Positions 1-8,661 are shown, counted from the first letter of the stretch. The stretch: 64,000 nt of DNA from Actinomycetota bacterium (GCA_027313705.1 DAHVDE010000085.1:1-64000), one strand, 5' to 3'. Numbers and translations are program-made. The notes: generated from the sequence alone by a model not told the origin.

Positions 1-216
1 GTCGGCCAGCCGCCGGATCGGCAGGAAGATGTCATGCGGGAACACCGCCACCCCGACCGGGACCTTGATGGGCGGCGGGACAGCGCCGGTCGCGGCCTGC
101 GCCATTCCCTCCGCCCCGGCGTAGTACAGCTGAGCCGACGAGCCCGCAGAAGCGGTGAGCCAGTACAGCGTGACGTTGGTGAGCGGCCAGGCAAGCCGGG
201 CCAGGGCCTGCCATGA
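1..216 (-). pseudogene. Epoxide hydrolase-like C-terminal fragment (runs off left edge)
   Basis: Minus-strand reading gives an open frame containing NVTLYWLT, AGSSAQLYY and VGVAVFPHDIF, which match the C-terminal half of EPHX1-type alpha/beta-hydrolase epoxide hydrolases (the stretch after the lid domain, before the catalytic histidine). The histidine would lie to the left of position 1. To the right of about position 216 the reading stops resembling the family although it stays open, and no start codon with a family-like N-terminus is seen. I read this as a 5'-truncated gene, perhaps cut when the neighbouring recombinase fragment arrived. It could still be intact to the left only as a partial protein. 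Confidence 0.55.
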
Positions 217-401
217 GCCAGGACGGCAGGCACCGCGTGCGCGGCTGCGGCGCAGCCCGGCCGGCCCGATCTCAGCCAGCGCCTGCGCTTCGCCGCCAGT
301 CAGGGCCCGGTGCCGGTCCCAGCCAGAGCTGTCCAAGCCCGGCGTCCAGGGATCCGCATTCCCGGCCCCAGCGCGGGGAGCCGCCGCGAGCTGAACCGCG
401 G

Positions 402-697
402 TCACGCCCGGACCCCGTCTGCCTCGCCGCCGTCATCACCAGTGAGCATGCCGACCCGCCAGGCATGTATCTGCGCCATCGAGGAACTGAGCTTCGCCGA
501 CAGCTCCCGCCCGGACAGGTGGATATAGCGGAGCGTCGAGTCGGTAGAGCGGTGCCCGGCGAACGTCGCGATCGCATGCAGTTCCCAGCCCATCCGGGCC
601 AGGTCTGTCAGGCACAGATGCCGCGTGGTGTGAGTGGAGAACCGCGGCACATCCGCGGCCAGCGCGACCCGCCGGACCACCTTGGACCAGGTCCACA
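402..697 (-). pseudogene. Tyrosine recombinase C-terminal fragment
   Basis: About 95 codons carry the C-terminal catalytic signature of tyrosine recombinases: HTTRH (the H-x-x-R box), then AGHRSTDSTLRYIHL, holding the second box histidine and the nucleophilic tyrosine of a phage/ICE integrase. The N-terminal DNA-binding and core domains are missing. At its upstream side the sequence switches near 695-700 into another gene (a pre-ATP-grasp domain in a different frame), so the fragment cannot be made as an integrase. It marks an old integration or deletion junction. The stop is the TGA complementary to 402-404. Confidence 0.75.
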
Positions 698-1017
698 GCG
701 TCAGCGACCGCCGCCGGTGTTCCCGGCAGGCCCAGGGTCTCGTTGGCGCGGGCGGCGGGCAGCACCCCCATCTCCGTCAGTGAGACGACCGCGCGCGGTT
801 TCAACGGGCGCAGCACTGCCTCGGCGAAGTCATCGAAGCCGTGGCCCGCGTAGTCGACGCTGTAGTAGCTGGCGTCGCCGCGGACGAGCGCGCTGACGTC
901 TCCGCCGGGCTTGGCCACGTGCACGACCGGGCAGGGCAGGTTGTCCGCCAGCCTCGCCGCCCGTTCGCTTGCCCCCAGGATCACCAGTGAGCCGGTCGTC
1001 GCGCGAGTGTCTGTCAT
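698..1017 (-). pseudogene. Truncated ATP-grasp-family protein, N-terminal domain only
   Basis: From the ATG at 1017 about 107 residues resemble the pre-ATP-grasp domain of actinobacterial carboxylate-amine ligases: a Rossmann-like start (LVILGASERAARLADNL) and later VVSLTEMGVLPAARANE and LGLPGTPAAVADAVDL. The latter is where the ATP-grasp fold would normally begin. It then runs into recombinase sequence near 697 and loses frame. The gene lies 51 nt downstream of the VOC gene, on the same strand as a second ATP-grasp gene, so it was probably the third gene of that operon. No ATP-binding or catalytic part remains, so no activity is expected. Confidence 0.65.
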
Positions 1018-1068
1018 ACAGCGTTCTGATCTCCCGCCGGTCGAGTCGCTGAGCCGGGGCCGGCCGAG

Positions 1069-1458
1069 CTAGGGGATGTGCGCGACCTCGATGCGGAGCC
1101 CGTCCGGGTCTTCGACGAACACCGCGAAGTAGCCGTCGCTGTACTCGGGATACTCGCGCGGCTCGTGCACGACGGTCCAGTTCCCGTCGACGACGGCCTT
1201 GTGCACGCTGAGCACCGCGTCGCGGTCATCCGCGGCGAAGGCGGCGTGGTGCCAGCCGGGACGGCCGAACGTGTGCGGGGCGCGTTCATCGCCCTCGACC
1301 GCCCATACCAGGATCTCCGGCGCCTGCCCGTGCCAGGTGGAAAGCCGGTCGGTGGTGAGCTCGCGCGAGTAGCCGAGCGGGCCGAGGACCGCGTCATAGA
1401 AGCGCGTGGCCTCCGGCATCTGGCTGGTCGTCATGCACAGGTGGTGCAGCGTGGTCAT
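1069..1458 (-). CDS. VOC (glyoxalase/bleomycin-resistance fold) family protein
   Basis: A 129-residue protein with the vicinal-oxygen-chelate layout of two beta-alpha-beta-beta-beta units. It has HHLCMTTS near the N-terminus (first metal-ligand position), WHHAAFAADD at residues 70-79 and VEDPDGLRIEV near the C-terminus, the usual last ligand position (Glu in LRIE). Members are small metal-dependent isomerases, dioxygenases or binding/resistance proteins; substrate cannot be inferred. The start ATG overlaps the stop of the upstream ATP-grasp gene (ATGA at 1455-1458), so the two are translationally coupled. The context of ATP-grasp enzymes, an aminotransferase and a DNA glycosylase fits a small-molecule locus, where VOC proteins often act in tailoring or self-resistance. 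Confidence 0.85.
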   Translation of the reverse strand: MTTLHHLCMTTSQMPEATRFYDAVLGPLGYSRELTTDRLSTWHGQAPEILVWAVEGDERAPHTFGRPGWHHAAFAADDRDAVLSVHKAVVDGNWTVVHEPREYPEYSDGYFAVFVEDPDGLRIEVAHIP

Positions 1459-2740
1459 GATTGGCTTCCTGAACGGTCGGACGAGTCGTCGCAGCGGCCT
1501 GTGGAGAAGTGATAACGGGAGACTAGCGCGTGCAACTTGTCCAGCGCGGTCTCCGCATCGGCCGCCCCGATGCCCACCGACAGGCCCGCGTCGGGCAGGT
1601 ACAGGCTGTCGTCCCTGATCTCGGCGGCGTTGAGATGCCAGCCGAACACGTCCTCGGCCTTGGCGAGTTCGGACGCCAGCGGCACCAGATCGCCGAGCGT
1701 CATCGTCGGGCGGGCTGGGTCGGCCAGGTAGCAGCACGCGATGCAGGTGGCGGCGGGCCGGTCGCGGGACGCCACCGCCGGCGCCGGCGACAGAGACAGG
1801 CGCGGACCTGCATGAGCTGCAGGTCGGTGCCGGTCAGGGCGCCCACGGAATGACTGACGAGTCCCGCCCCCGGCCGTACCCCCACGTCGAGCACATGCCA
1901 GCGCCCCTGATGGAGCCGGAGTTCGGCGTGCAGGACGCCATCGTGGATCTCGAGCGCGGACGCGAGCCTGCCGCCGGTCTGCCGCAGGGCGGGTTCATTG
2001 TCGGCGATGAGCGGGTCGAGCGGCGGGGAGACCATGACGAGGTCGACGAACGGATGAACGTCGGTGGCGGTGCGCTTCTCGTGCACGATGGCGTGCACCA
2101 CGGCGCCCGCCGCGATGAGGACCTCGACGCTGACCTCGGGAGCGTCCAGGTACTCGGCCGCCACGACGTCGATGCTCGAATCGATGTGACCGCGGCTGAG
2201 GATGCCTCGGTACAGCGCGATGTTCTCCTCGGCCGGCAGGTCGGTGCGGTACCGGTAGACGCCGCGGGATCCGGCCCCGGTCGTGGGCTTGAGTACGGGC
2301 TGCGGGCCGAGCGTCGCGACGGCCTCGGCCAGGAACCCCGGCGACAGCCGGCCGGACATGAACCGCGCGACGTCCACTCCCCGCTCCCGCAACCGGGCGT
2401 ACATCGCCGCCTTGTCGATGACCAGCGTCCGCGCCGCCGCCAGCGGGAAGTCGCGGTTGAGGAAGCACAGCGCGGTGTTCCACCAGTCGTCGAAAGCGGC
2501 CGCGCCGATGTAGTCGGCCTCGGCCAGATCGTCCACCCGCTCGAGCGCCTCCCGGCGGAGCGTCGGACCGCCGGTGTCAAGCGCGATGAGCAGGTCAACC
2601 GGGATCTGGCGGACAACGACGCCGGCGTCGGTCAGCTCCTCAAACGACGCCGCCTGATCAGGGAGCTCACCGTAGAGACCGTAGACCGGGCTGGCGCCGC
2701 CATTGCGCTCGCCGGTCATGTCCCGCGAGGTACCAGTCAT
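1455..2740 (-). pseudogene. ATP-grasp domain ligase, interrupted by one frameshift
   Basis: Start ATG at 2740 (alternative 2719). The first frame holds a pre-ATP-grasp region, then VLKPTTGAGSRGVYRYR (glycine-rich ATP-binding loop), ASVEVLIAAG-type strands written here as VSVEVLIAAG, and VGVRPGAGLVSHSVGAL (late active-site segment). ATP-grasp enzymes join a carboxylate to an amine or thiol through an acyl-phosphate. After LMQVRACL near 1795 the frame fails. The next frame continues naturally as RPAATCIACCYLA ... DVFGWHLNAAEIRDD and stops at 1455 with an ATGA overlap onto the VOC gene. The coupling and the family-like C-terminus show the second frame is the true end. One indel in a C/G-rich run (about 1785-1800) explains it: either a pseudogene or a sequence error. 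Confidence 0.75.
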
Positions 2741-2791
2741 GCGTCCTGCTTTCTCGATGTGTGCCGTCGCCGGCTGGGTACCATCGGTCGC

Positions 2792-3502
2792 ATGTCCGCC
2801 GACCCGATCGAACCCGCGCTGAGCGAGGGCAAGCGACTGGCCGATGAGCTGCACGCGACGCTGTGCGCGCTGGGGGATCCGGGATACGTCGCGGGGACGG
2901 TCGCCGCGCGCCACCCGGGAAAGCCGGTGCTCGGAATTCGCATTCCGATCCTCCGCTCGGCCGTCCGCCAGGCTCTGGTCCGGTCCGGGCAGTCCGCAGG
3001 CGTCGTGCTGACGGCGGCCGACGCACTCTGGGACGGCGGCTTCCACGAGGAGGAACTGGCCGCGTGCATGCTGCTGCGGCTGAGCCGGACGTATCCGCCC
3101 CCGGGCCTGGTGCGGCGGTGGGCCGCGCTGCTCGACAACTGGCTCAGCGTCGACGAGCTCGCGGGCTGCCTCGGCGAGATGCTGACCGTGTCGCCCTCGT
3201 CGCCCGCGCAGCTTTCGTCGCTGGCGGAGCTGGTGGTCCTGGCCGAGTCGGAATCTGAGTGGCAGCGCCGCCTGTACCTGGCGTCGCTGATCAGACCGCT
3301 GCGGGCCGGGCTCGACCCGGGCCGCGTGCCGGGCCTGGCCGAGGTGCTCAGGGACGGACGCAAGCCGGTCCGCTCAGCCGCCTCGTGGCTGCTGCGCGAC
3401 ACCGTCAAGGCCCGCCCGGGGGCGGTCGCCGAGTTCGGCGCGATCTGGTCGGCCGACATGCCGAAGCCGCTGACCCGGCTGCTGACGACCACCCGAGGCT
3501 GA
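2792..3502 (+). CDS. DNA alkylation repair protein (AlkD-like HEAT-repeat glycosylase)
   Basis: A 236-residue all-helical protein of the AlkD family. HEAT-like repeats run throughout, with the family signature LLDNWLSVDELAG in the middle (equivalent to the W/D cluster that stacks on the damaged base). An N-terminal segment gives VLGIRIPILR, common to this family. AlkD enzymes remove N3/N7-alkylated purines and bulky adducts without base flipping. It is divergent from the ATP-grasp gene with only 51 nt between starts. AlkD homologues such as YtkR2 in yatakemycin producers serve as self-resistance to DNA-alkylating natural products, so its place beside ATP-grasp, VOC and aminotransferase genes is suggestive. 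It may equally be a housekeeping repair gene. Confidence 0.85.
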   Translation: MSADPIEPALSEGKRLADELHATLCALGDPGYVAGTVAARHPGKPVLGIRIPILRSAVRQALVRSGQSAGVVLTAADALWDGGFHEEELAACMLLRLSRTYPPPGLVRRWAALLDNWLSVDELAGCLGEMLTVSPSSPAQLSSLAELVVLAESESEWQRRLYLASLIRPLRAGLDPGRVPGLAEVLRDGRKPVRSAASWLLRDTVKARPGAVAEFGAIWSADMPKPLTRLLTTTRG

Positions 3503-3506
3503 GCCA

Positions 3507-4286
3507 TCACAGCGTCCGGATCCTGGTCGCCGCGATGTCGACGATCGCGGCGGTCTGCGCGGCGCACAGCCGCACCGACGGCGTCTCGGCGTTGAATACC
3601 GTGCCCGGCAGCCCGACCACCCCGGCGTCCTTCAGCAGCCGCCACGGATCCTCGTCAGTGCGGGCGTGCACGAGCAGATGAGTGCCGCCGCCGGCCGGGA
3701 CGACCGTCATCCGCGTCGACGTCTGCACCGCGGACTGCAGGAGCTCGCGCAGCCCGGTCAGGTGCCGTTGGCGTTCGTCCAGCTCGCGAGCGGTGTCGGG
3801 GTCGCGAAGCACGGTCAGAGCCAGGATCTGGCTGAGCCGGCTGGCGGACATCAACAGGTGGGTCTTGGCCGCGAGCACCGCCGCGCGCAGCTCCGGCGCG
3901 GGCACGATGAGGCAGCCGAGCCGGGCACCGGGAAGCCGCAGCAGCTTCGACAGACTGCAGATGAGGATGTCGGTCGCGGCCAGGCAGCTGCGGAAGCCGT
4001 CGGCGTCAGGACCGAACAGCGAGGTGTGGGAGATGTCCCAGATCCTCCAGCACGCGTGCCCGTCCGGCGGTTCGCGATAGGGCGTCAGCCTCCCGGTCGG
4101 TTTGTGCGGGGTGCAGATCATGATCGCCGCGCAATCCTCGGCCACGATCGGCGGCTCGTCATCGCCGGGAACGGAGTATGGCCGGACCCGCAGTCCGGCC
4201 AGCGCGGCGAACTGCTCGAACCCGGGGAATGCGGGGCGGGGCAGGCTGACCGTCTGGCCGACGTCGGCGGCGCAGGTCAAGGCCAA
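3507..4286 (-). pseudogene. PLP-dependent aminotransferase class I/II, N-terminus lost
   Basis: The open frame holds the fold-type I aminotransferase core: PAFPGFEQFAALAG, the ICTPHKPTG box (usual N-P-x-N-P-T-G, here degenerate), DISHTSLF (PLP-pyridine aspartate) and CSLSKLLRLPGARLG, with the Schiff-base lysine and phosphate-binding arginine. It ends normally at 3507. About 90-110 residues that should precede the PAFPGF box are absent. The frame runs directly into IS110 sequence at about 4275-4300, so an IS110 insertion or deletion removed the 5' end. Faces the AlkD gene tail-to-tail (4 nt gap). Probably part of the same former biosynthetic locus. Confidence 0.75.
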
Positions 4287-4289
4287 GTT

Positions 4290-4780
4290 CAGGGCCTCGC
4301 TGGAGCGTGCTGAACGAGCAGGCCGCAGTGATGGAGGCCCAGGTGGAGGCCCATTTTGGCCGACACCCGGACGCTGAGATCGTCTTGTCCCAGCCTGGCC
4401 TGGGCAAGGTCCTCGGTGCCCGGGTGCTCGCCGAGTCCGGGGACGATCCCCATCGCTACGCAGATGCCAGGGCGCGGAAGAACTACGCCGGCACCAGCCC
4501 GGTCACCCGCGCGTCAGGCAAGAAGAAGGCCGTGCTCGCCCGGTACGTGCGTAATCGTCACCTCGCTGACGCGCTGCACCAGCAGGCCTTCTGCGCGCTC
4601 ACTGCCTCGCCGGGCGCCCGCGCTTACTACGACCAGGTTCGCGCCCGCGGCACCAGCCACCACGCCGCCTTGCGCCAGCTGGCTAACCGTCTCACCGGCA
4701 TCCCGCACGGCTGCCTCAAAACCGGCACCCGTTACGACGAGGCAACGGCCTGGCAGCACCGAATCCAAGAGGCCGCTTGA
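4290..4780 (+). mobile_element. IS110-family transposase, C-terminal fragment
   Basis: About 157 codons from 4307 match the C-terminal Transposase_20 part of IS110-family DEDD/serine recombinases. Visible signatures are SQPGLGKVLGARVLAESG, ARKNYAGTSPVTRASGKKK (which contains the catalytic-serine region of this domain) and a terminal helix with GCLKTGTRYDEATAW. The N-terminal RuvC-like DEDD domain is missing. The left end is fused to the truncated aminotransferase. Just downstream, 4806-4822 forms a hairpin (GTTGGG / CCCAAC) that may be part of the element end. The other IS110 fragment at 9609 carries the complementary half in the same orientation. Confidence 0.8.
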
Positions 4781-4782
4781 CA

Positions 4783-5268
4783 AGCTAACGCCATGGGGTG
4801 TCTACGTTGGGCCGAACCCAACACCTGCCACCATCAGATATACCAGGTCAGGGACTCTTTGCGTGCTCTGGCAGCGGAGGATATGGGGAGCGGTGCGCCA
4901 CATCGTCGGCTAACGTCGGTCTTTCCTGTTTGCGCTGGTCAGCGAGGTGTGTCGGCGGCAGGCTGACGGGGACGGAGGTTTGTCCGGTGAATACGCGGAG
5001 AAGTTCGCGACGGGGCCGTCCCGGTCGGCTGGGTTCCGTATCGAGTCGGCGCTCGGTCGGCTCATGCGGGCGCGGAGCAGGAACGGGCTTATGCGGGGCG
5101 GCCAGCACGGCGGCGCGAGCTCAAGCCGCCGTCAAAGGTGCCAGCCTCGACCTCGACCCGGCAGCTTCGAACGGCCGTGCTGTTCGCTTCGGCTGACATG
5201 CCTAGTGGCAGCTCTGGCCTTGCGCATGCGACGCCGCGTAGGCGCTGGAGAGGCAGTGGGGTCTGGGG
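4783..5268. other. Intergenic stretch, no gene recognised
   Basis: Roughly 490 nt between the IS110 fragment and the XRE promoter. Short open frames exist on both strands but none shows a recognisable domain or a convincing ribosome binding site. The only structure I see is the short hairpin at 4806-4822 (6-bp stem GTTGGG/CCCAAC, 5-nt loop), probably belonging to the IS110 end. Likely scar sequence. Confidence 0.5.
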
Positions 5269-5298
5269 TTGGTGGAGTTGCTGGTCTCCGCGTACACT
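5269..5298 (+). promoter_or_regulatory. Likely promoter giving a leaderless XRE transcript
   Basis: TTGGTG at 5269-5274 and TACACT at 5293-5298 form a sigma-70-like -35/-10 pair with an 18-nt spacer. The ATG of the XRE gene is at 5304, about where transcription would begin, and no Shine-Dalgarno lies between. This fits a leaderless mRNA, common in actinobacteria. A purely sequence-based guess. Confidence 0.45.
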
Positions 5299-5303
5299 GA
5301 ATC

Positions 5304-5681
5304 ATGTATGGAGATGTTGATTCAGATTGTTGGGAGCTTGCCGTGACGATGACTGACGTTGGCGTGAGGATCGAGCGCGCTCGCGTGTCGGCAGGCCTCA
5401 GCCAGCGCGCGCTTGCGGACATGGCCGCCATTTCACAGCCAACCTTGTCCCGGATCGTCTCTGGGCAGCGGACAGCGAAGATGCCTGAGCTGGTGGCTAT
5501 TGCTTGGGCGACAGGAGCGACGGTCGCGGAACTGGCTGGGACGGGGACGGTAGCTGAGCGGGTCGAGTGTGCGGCACGTGCTACGAACCACGCGGACATG
5601 GACAGCATGCGCGAGGCGCTGCTGCATTTCCTTGAGCTGGACGATTACCTTTCCGGCCAGGCGATCCCGGCAACGGTCTGA
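5304..5681 (+). CDS. XRE-family HTH regulator (antitoxin-like)
   Basis: A 125-residue protein with an N-terminal Cro/C1-type helix-turn-helix: RIERARVSAGLSQRALAD then ISQPTLSRIVSGQR (recognition helix), followed by a short helical tail. I chose the ATG at 5304 because it sits at the predicted transcription start; GTG at 5342 is an in-frame alternative. It is followed 17 nt later by an ImmA/IrrE-type metallopeptidase and then by a PIN-like gene, all co-directional. In phage/ICE ImmR-ImmA pairs the peptidase cleaves the XRE repressor. Here the third gene suggests a toxin-antitoxin or abortive-infection module. DNA target and signal are unknown. Confidence 0.85.
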   Translation: MYGDVDSDCWELAVTMTDVGVRIERARVSAGLSQRALADMAAISQPTLSRIVSGQRTAKMPELVAIAWATGATVAELAGTGTVAERVECAARATNHADMDSMREALLHFLELDDYLSGQAIPATV

Positions 5682-5698
5682 TCCGGGGGCGGTAAACG

Positions 5699-6568
5699 TT
5701 GACTGCAGAAACGGAGGGCAGCGCGTCTGCCGCGCGGTTCCGTCAGGATCATCATCTCGGAGTGCAGCCGCTGGGTGATCTTGCGGAGGTCATCGAACAG
5801 GCGACCGGGATCGACGTGGCCGTGCTGGACGTGGGTCCGGACGAGCATGGTCTGACAATGCGGGACCCAGCTCGAGGAACTGTATTCATTGGAGTCGCGC
5901 GCACCAGGAACCCCATGCGCCAGCGCAGCACGCTGGCCCACGAGCTGGGCCATGCCCTGTTCGAGGACTGGGTAGACAACGATAGGGGGGGCGACTGGAG
6001 TGACCGTAGCCCGGCGGAGATTCGCGCTGACGCGTTCGCGCGGCATTTGCTAGTTCCTGCCAGGGGCCTGCGCGAGTTCATCACGGCAGGGTCCACGATC
6101 GGTTTGTCGGCCCTGTCGGCGGTAGTGCAGCGGTTCTTGGTATCACCCCAGATCGCCGCGATCGCACTGCGCCAGGCCGGGTACCTCGATGAGGCCACCA
6201 AGCAGGAGTGGATGACGCTGAGCGCGCGGCAACTGGCGGCTAGATTCGGTTGGACAGACCAGTACCAGGCGCTGCAAGCTAGCTCCGACCGGCGCCGAGC
6301 GCCACAGCGACTGCTCGCCCGGGCGATCACGGGTTACGTGGAAGGCGTATTGCCTGCGCAGGCCATCGCCACGCTGCGCGGGATCAGCCTGGAAACGCTA
6401 GTGGAGGAACTAGGCGAGGCAGGCGTCACTCCGGCTGAACGGCCGATAGCCTGGGCGGATCCGGCTGAGTTGCCCGACGTGCATGTTGACCTCGCCGCCT
6501 TGGACGAGGATCTCGCCGCAGCCGACGATGACAGCCAGGAAACGACGGCGCCGAGAAACGACAGATGA
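5699..6568 (+). CDS. ImmA/IrrE-family metallopeptidase
   Basis: 289 residues from a TTG start with a GGGGGCGG ribosome-binding site just upstream. The zinc-protease motif HELGH (in STLAHELGHALFEDW) is followed by RADAFARHLLVP, where the third zinc ligand and conserved hydrophobic segment of the COG2856 family sit. The second half is helical and ends in an acidic tail. Family members cleave XRE-type repressors (ImmA on ImmR, IrrE on DdrO), so the gene immediately upstream is the likely substrate. Its stop overlaps the start of the PIN-like gene (ATGA at 6565-6568). All key residues are present, so it is probably functional even though the third gene is broken. Confidence 0.9.
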   Translation: MTAETEGSASAARFRQDHHLGVQPLGDLAEVIEQATGIDVAVLDVGPDEHGLTMRDPARGTVFIGVARTRNPMRQRSTLAHELGHALFEDWVDNDRGGDWSDRSPAEIRADAFARHLLVPARGLREFITAGSTIGLSALSAVVQRFLVSPQIAAIALRQAGYLDEATKQEWMTLSARQLAARFGWTDQYQALQASSDRRRAPQRLLARAITGYVEGVLPAQAIATLRGISLETLVEELGEAGVTPAERPIAWADPAELPDVHVDLAALDEDLAAADDDSQETTAPRNDR

Positions 6569-6942
6569 GCGTCAAGCCGATTATCGACGCCGGTCCCGGC
6601 CTGAACTTCCTGTCCATCCATAAGGAACGTCTGCTGATCGCGATTCTCGGTCCGTCAGTGCGCCAGAGAGTGTTCAGGGCGAAGTGCTGCGCAAGTCTCA
6701 GCAGGACGAGCGCTTCCGCGCTGCCGCAACAGTGTGGCGGAAGCTGACGACTCGCTGGATAGAGATACTGCCCGATGACGCGACACCGGAGCTGGCGACC
6801 GTGGTTCAGCGAGTCAGCGGACTGCCAATGGACGAACGCAGGAGACAGCCGAAGGATCTGGGCGAGACCATGGTCATCGCGCACGCCGTCGTAGCCGCCG
6901 AGTCCGGGCATTCGGTGACAATACTCATTGATGACGGGCCCG
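6565..6942 (+). pseudogene. PIN-like nuclease gene, frameshifted and cut by an IS
   Basis: Starts with MSVKPIIDAGPGLNFLSI, where the Asp is the expected first acidic residue of a PIN domain. Near 6655 (GGTCCGTCAGTG) the frame must shift to continue as APESVQGEVLRKSQQDE (second acidic residue). It then reads DLGETMVIAHAVVAAE (third) and TILIDDGPGA (fourth). At about 6940 the gene runs into the end of an IS transposase on the other strand, and no continuation is recognised beyond the element. The module XRE-ImmA-PIN is translationally coupled. With both an indel and an insertion, this nuclease, the presumed toxin or effector, is dead here. Confidence 0.7.
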
Positions 6943-8107
6943 GCGCGGCTCGCTCGTATTCGCTGATGAGGCCGCCAAGGACGGGCCGGCGCTTGATCCG
7001 CTCCTGGGAGAGGTCGGCGACCGGGTGATCGGGCCGGGGCGGGCGGAGCTGGCGGCTGCGGTGGGGACGACGTCCGTTGTAGTGGGTCTCGTACTGGGCC
7101 AGGATTGCCCGCAGGTGCCGCCGGCCGAAGATGAGCATCCGGCCGGTGACCTCGGTCCTGGCGGTGAGTACGAGCCTTTCCGCGTAGGCGTTCGCGCGCG
7201 GGCTGCGGGGCGGGATCTTCACGGCCTCGATGCCGGCGTCGGCCAGTACCGCGTCGAGCGCATCGGTGAACTGCCCGGCCCGGTCGCGGACCAGGTACCG
7301 GAAGTCCGCGGCGCGATCACCCAGATCCATCAGAAGGTTGCGGGCCTGCTGTGTGGTCCGCTGCCCGTCCGGGTTCGCGGTGACGCCGAGGATGTGCACG
7401 CACCGGGGGCCGACCTTGATCACGAAGAAGCAGTACAGGCGCTGCAGGGTTACCGCGCAGTCCACGTGGAAGAAGTCGACCGCGAGCATCGTGGCTGCCT
7501 GTGCGCGCAGGAACTGCCGCCAGGTCGTATCGGTGAGCCGCCGGGGTGCAGGGGAGATCCTCAGGGCCTTGAGGATCCGTCGAATGGTGGATGCGCTGAC
7601 CCGGTGGCCGAGCTTGAGCAGCTCACCTTGGATCCTTTTGTAGCCCCAACCCCTATTCTCGGTGGCGAACCGCTCGATGAGCGCGGCGACCTCGGCGCTG
7701 ACCGGCGGACGTCCCGTCCGGTGCGGATAGGTCCGCTTGCGGGCGATCAGGCGGCGGTGCCAGCGCAGGACGGTCCCGGGGGTGACCAGCCGCTGCGATC
7801 GCAGCCTTGCCGGCAGGAGCCGGATCAGCGCGGCGAGGACCGCGCGGTCGGCCCAGCTGAGCCGGGGCCGGGGACTGGCCCGGCGCAGCACGGCGACCTC
7901 GTGCCGCAGCACGAGCAGCTCGGCGTCCTTGAAAGCCGATGACCGGCCGAGCAGGACCAGCCAGCCACAGACCCGGACGAAGATGAGATAGAGCAGGCGC
8001 AGGGACACGGATGACCATAATGCCGTCCGGCTGACCCGGCCGTCGTCGCAGGTAACAGGGTATGCGGACTTCTGGCACCCCGCAGGGTCCAGCGACCGCG
8101 ACGCCAT
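6806..8107 (-). mobile_element. IS3/IS481-type transposase with DDE integrase core
   Basis: The protein has an N-terminal hydrophobic and HTH region (LVLRHEVAVLRR, then TGRPPVSAEVAALIERFA). A retroviral-type integrase core follows with the DDE triad visible as AVDFFHVD, VRDRAGQFTD and RANAYAERLV. The family-typical C-terminus LGGLISEYERAA lies at about 6945-6980, but no stop follows. The frame leaves the element and runs antisense through the PIN gene to 6806, adding about 45 foreign residues. The element therefore ends near 6940 and lost or never carried its own stop. The other end lies between about 8060 and 8210; I could not define the terminal inverted repeats. Possible start ATG at 8107 or an internal GTG near 8036. 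Confidence 0.75.
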
Positions 8108-8212
8108 AAGCTTGCGGCGCGCCAGGCAGGTCCCTGATGAGTACCGCTCGCGGCCGCCGGGTACGACACGCCTGTCGCAGGCAGGCTCGCCGGAGCTTCG
8201 GCAGCTAGCTAG

Positions 8213-8531
8213 CTGACGCGGTACGGCAGGTCGGCGACCTGGCGCTGCAAAATCTCCCGCTGGCAGTCATGACCGATATCGGGTTGGAAGCAGCAGCGCC
8301 GTACATCAGGCGGCTCACTGATGACCGGATCTCCCGGTCGGCAGCCCTTTGCTGGCTTGCCGAGCATGACGGGCTGGCCGAGCGCGAACTCTACTCGGTG
8401 ATGTCTCAGCGGCGTCGGCAGAGGTGGTTCTGGAAGCAATCGGCCGGGATCACAGCGACAAGGCAGTCGTCAAGGCCGCACGCAAGGCTCTGTTCCGGTG
8501 GCGGTCGCGCCTCGCAGCCACGCCGCGATGA
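8213..8531 (+). pseudogene. Remnant of an unrecognised helical (HEAT-like) protein
   Basis: Just outside the IS a short frame gives ADAVRQVGDLALQNLP, then AAPYIRRLTDDRISRSAALCWLAEHDGLAE. Near 8405-8415 the coding signal moves to another frame giving AEVVLEAIGRDHSDK and KAARKALFRWRSRLA before a stop at 8529-8531. The two parts read as one protein with helical repeats, broken by a one-base shift and lacking an N-terminus (an in-frame TAG lies just upstream). I do not recognise the family securely. It could be flanking DNA of the IS target. Confidence 0.4.
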
Positions 8532-8661
8532 ATCCGGTGACGATAAGCGATCACGGCCGCTGTGCGCTGCTTCTCGGAGAGCACGCGCACTGAGCCACGG
8601 ACGCGCCCGGGCCGAGAGAAGCAAGTCGTGGTACTCGCGGATGCGCGCGACGGGTCGGCGG

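Noticed and set aside
2737-3645. 302-codon frame opposite the AlkD gene
   Set aside because: Antisense to an intact HEAT-repeat gene, Ser/Arg-rich with no domain.
8036-8220. Terminal inverted repeats of the DDE transposon
   Set aside because: I compared both ends by eye but could not find a convincing pair of repeats or a target duplication, so no boundaries are claimed.
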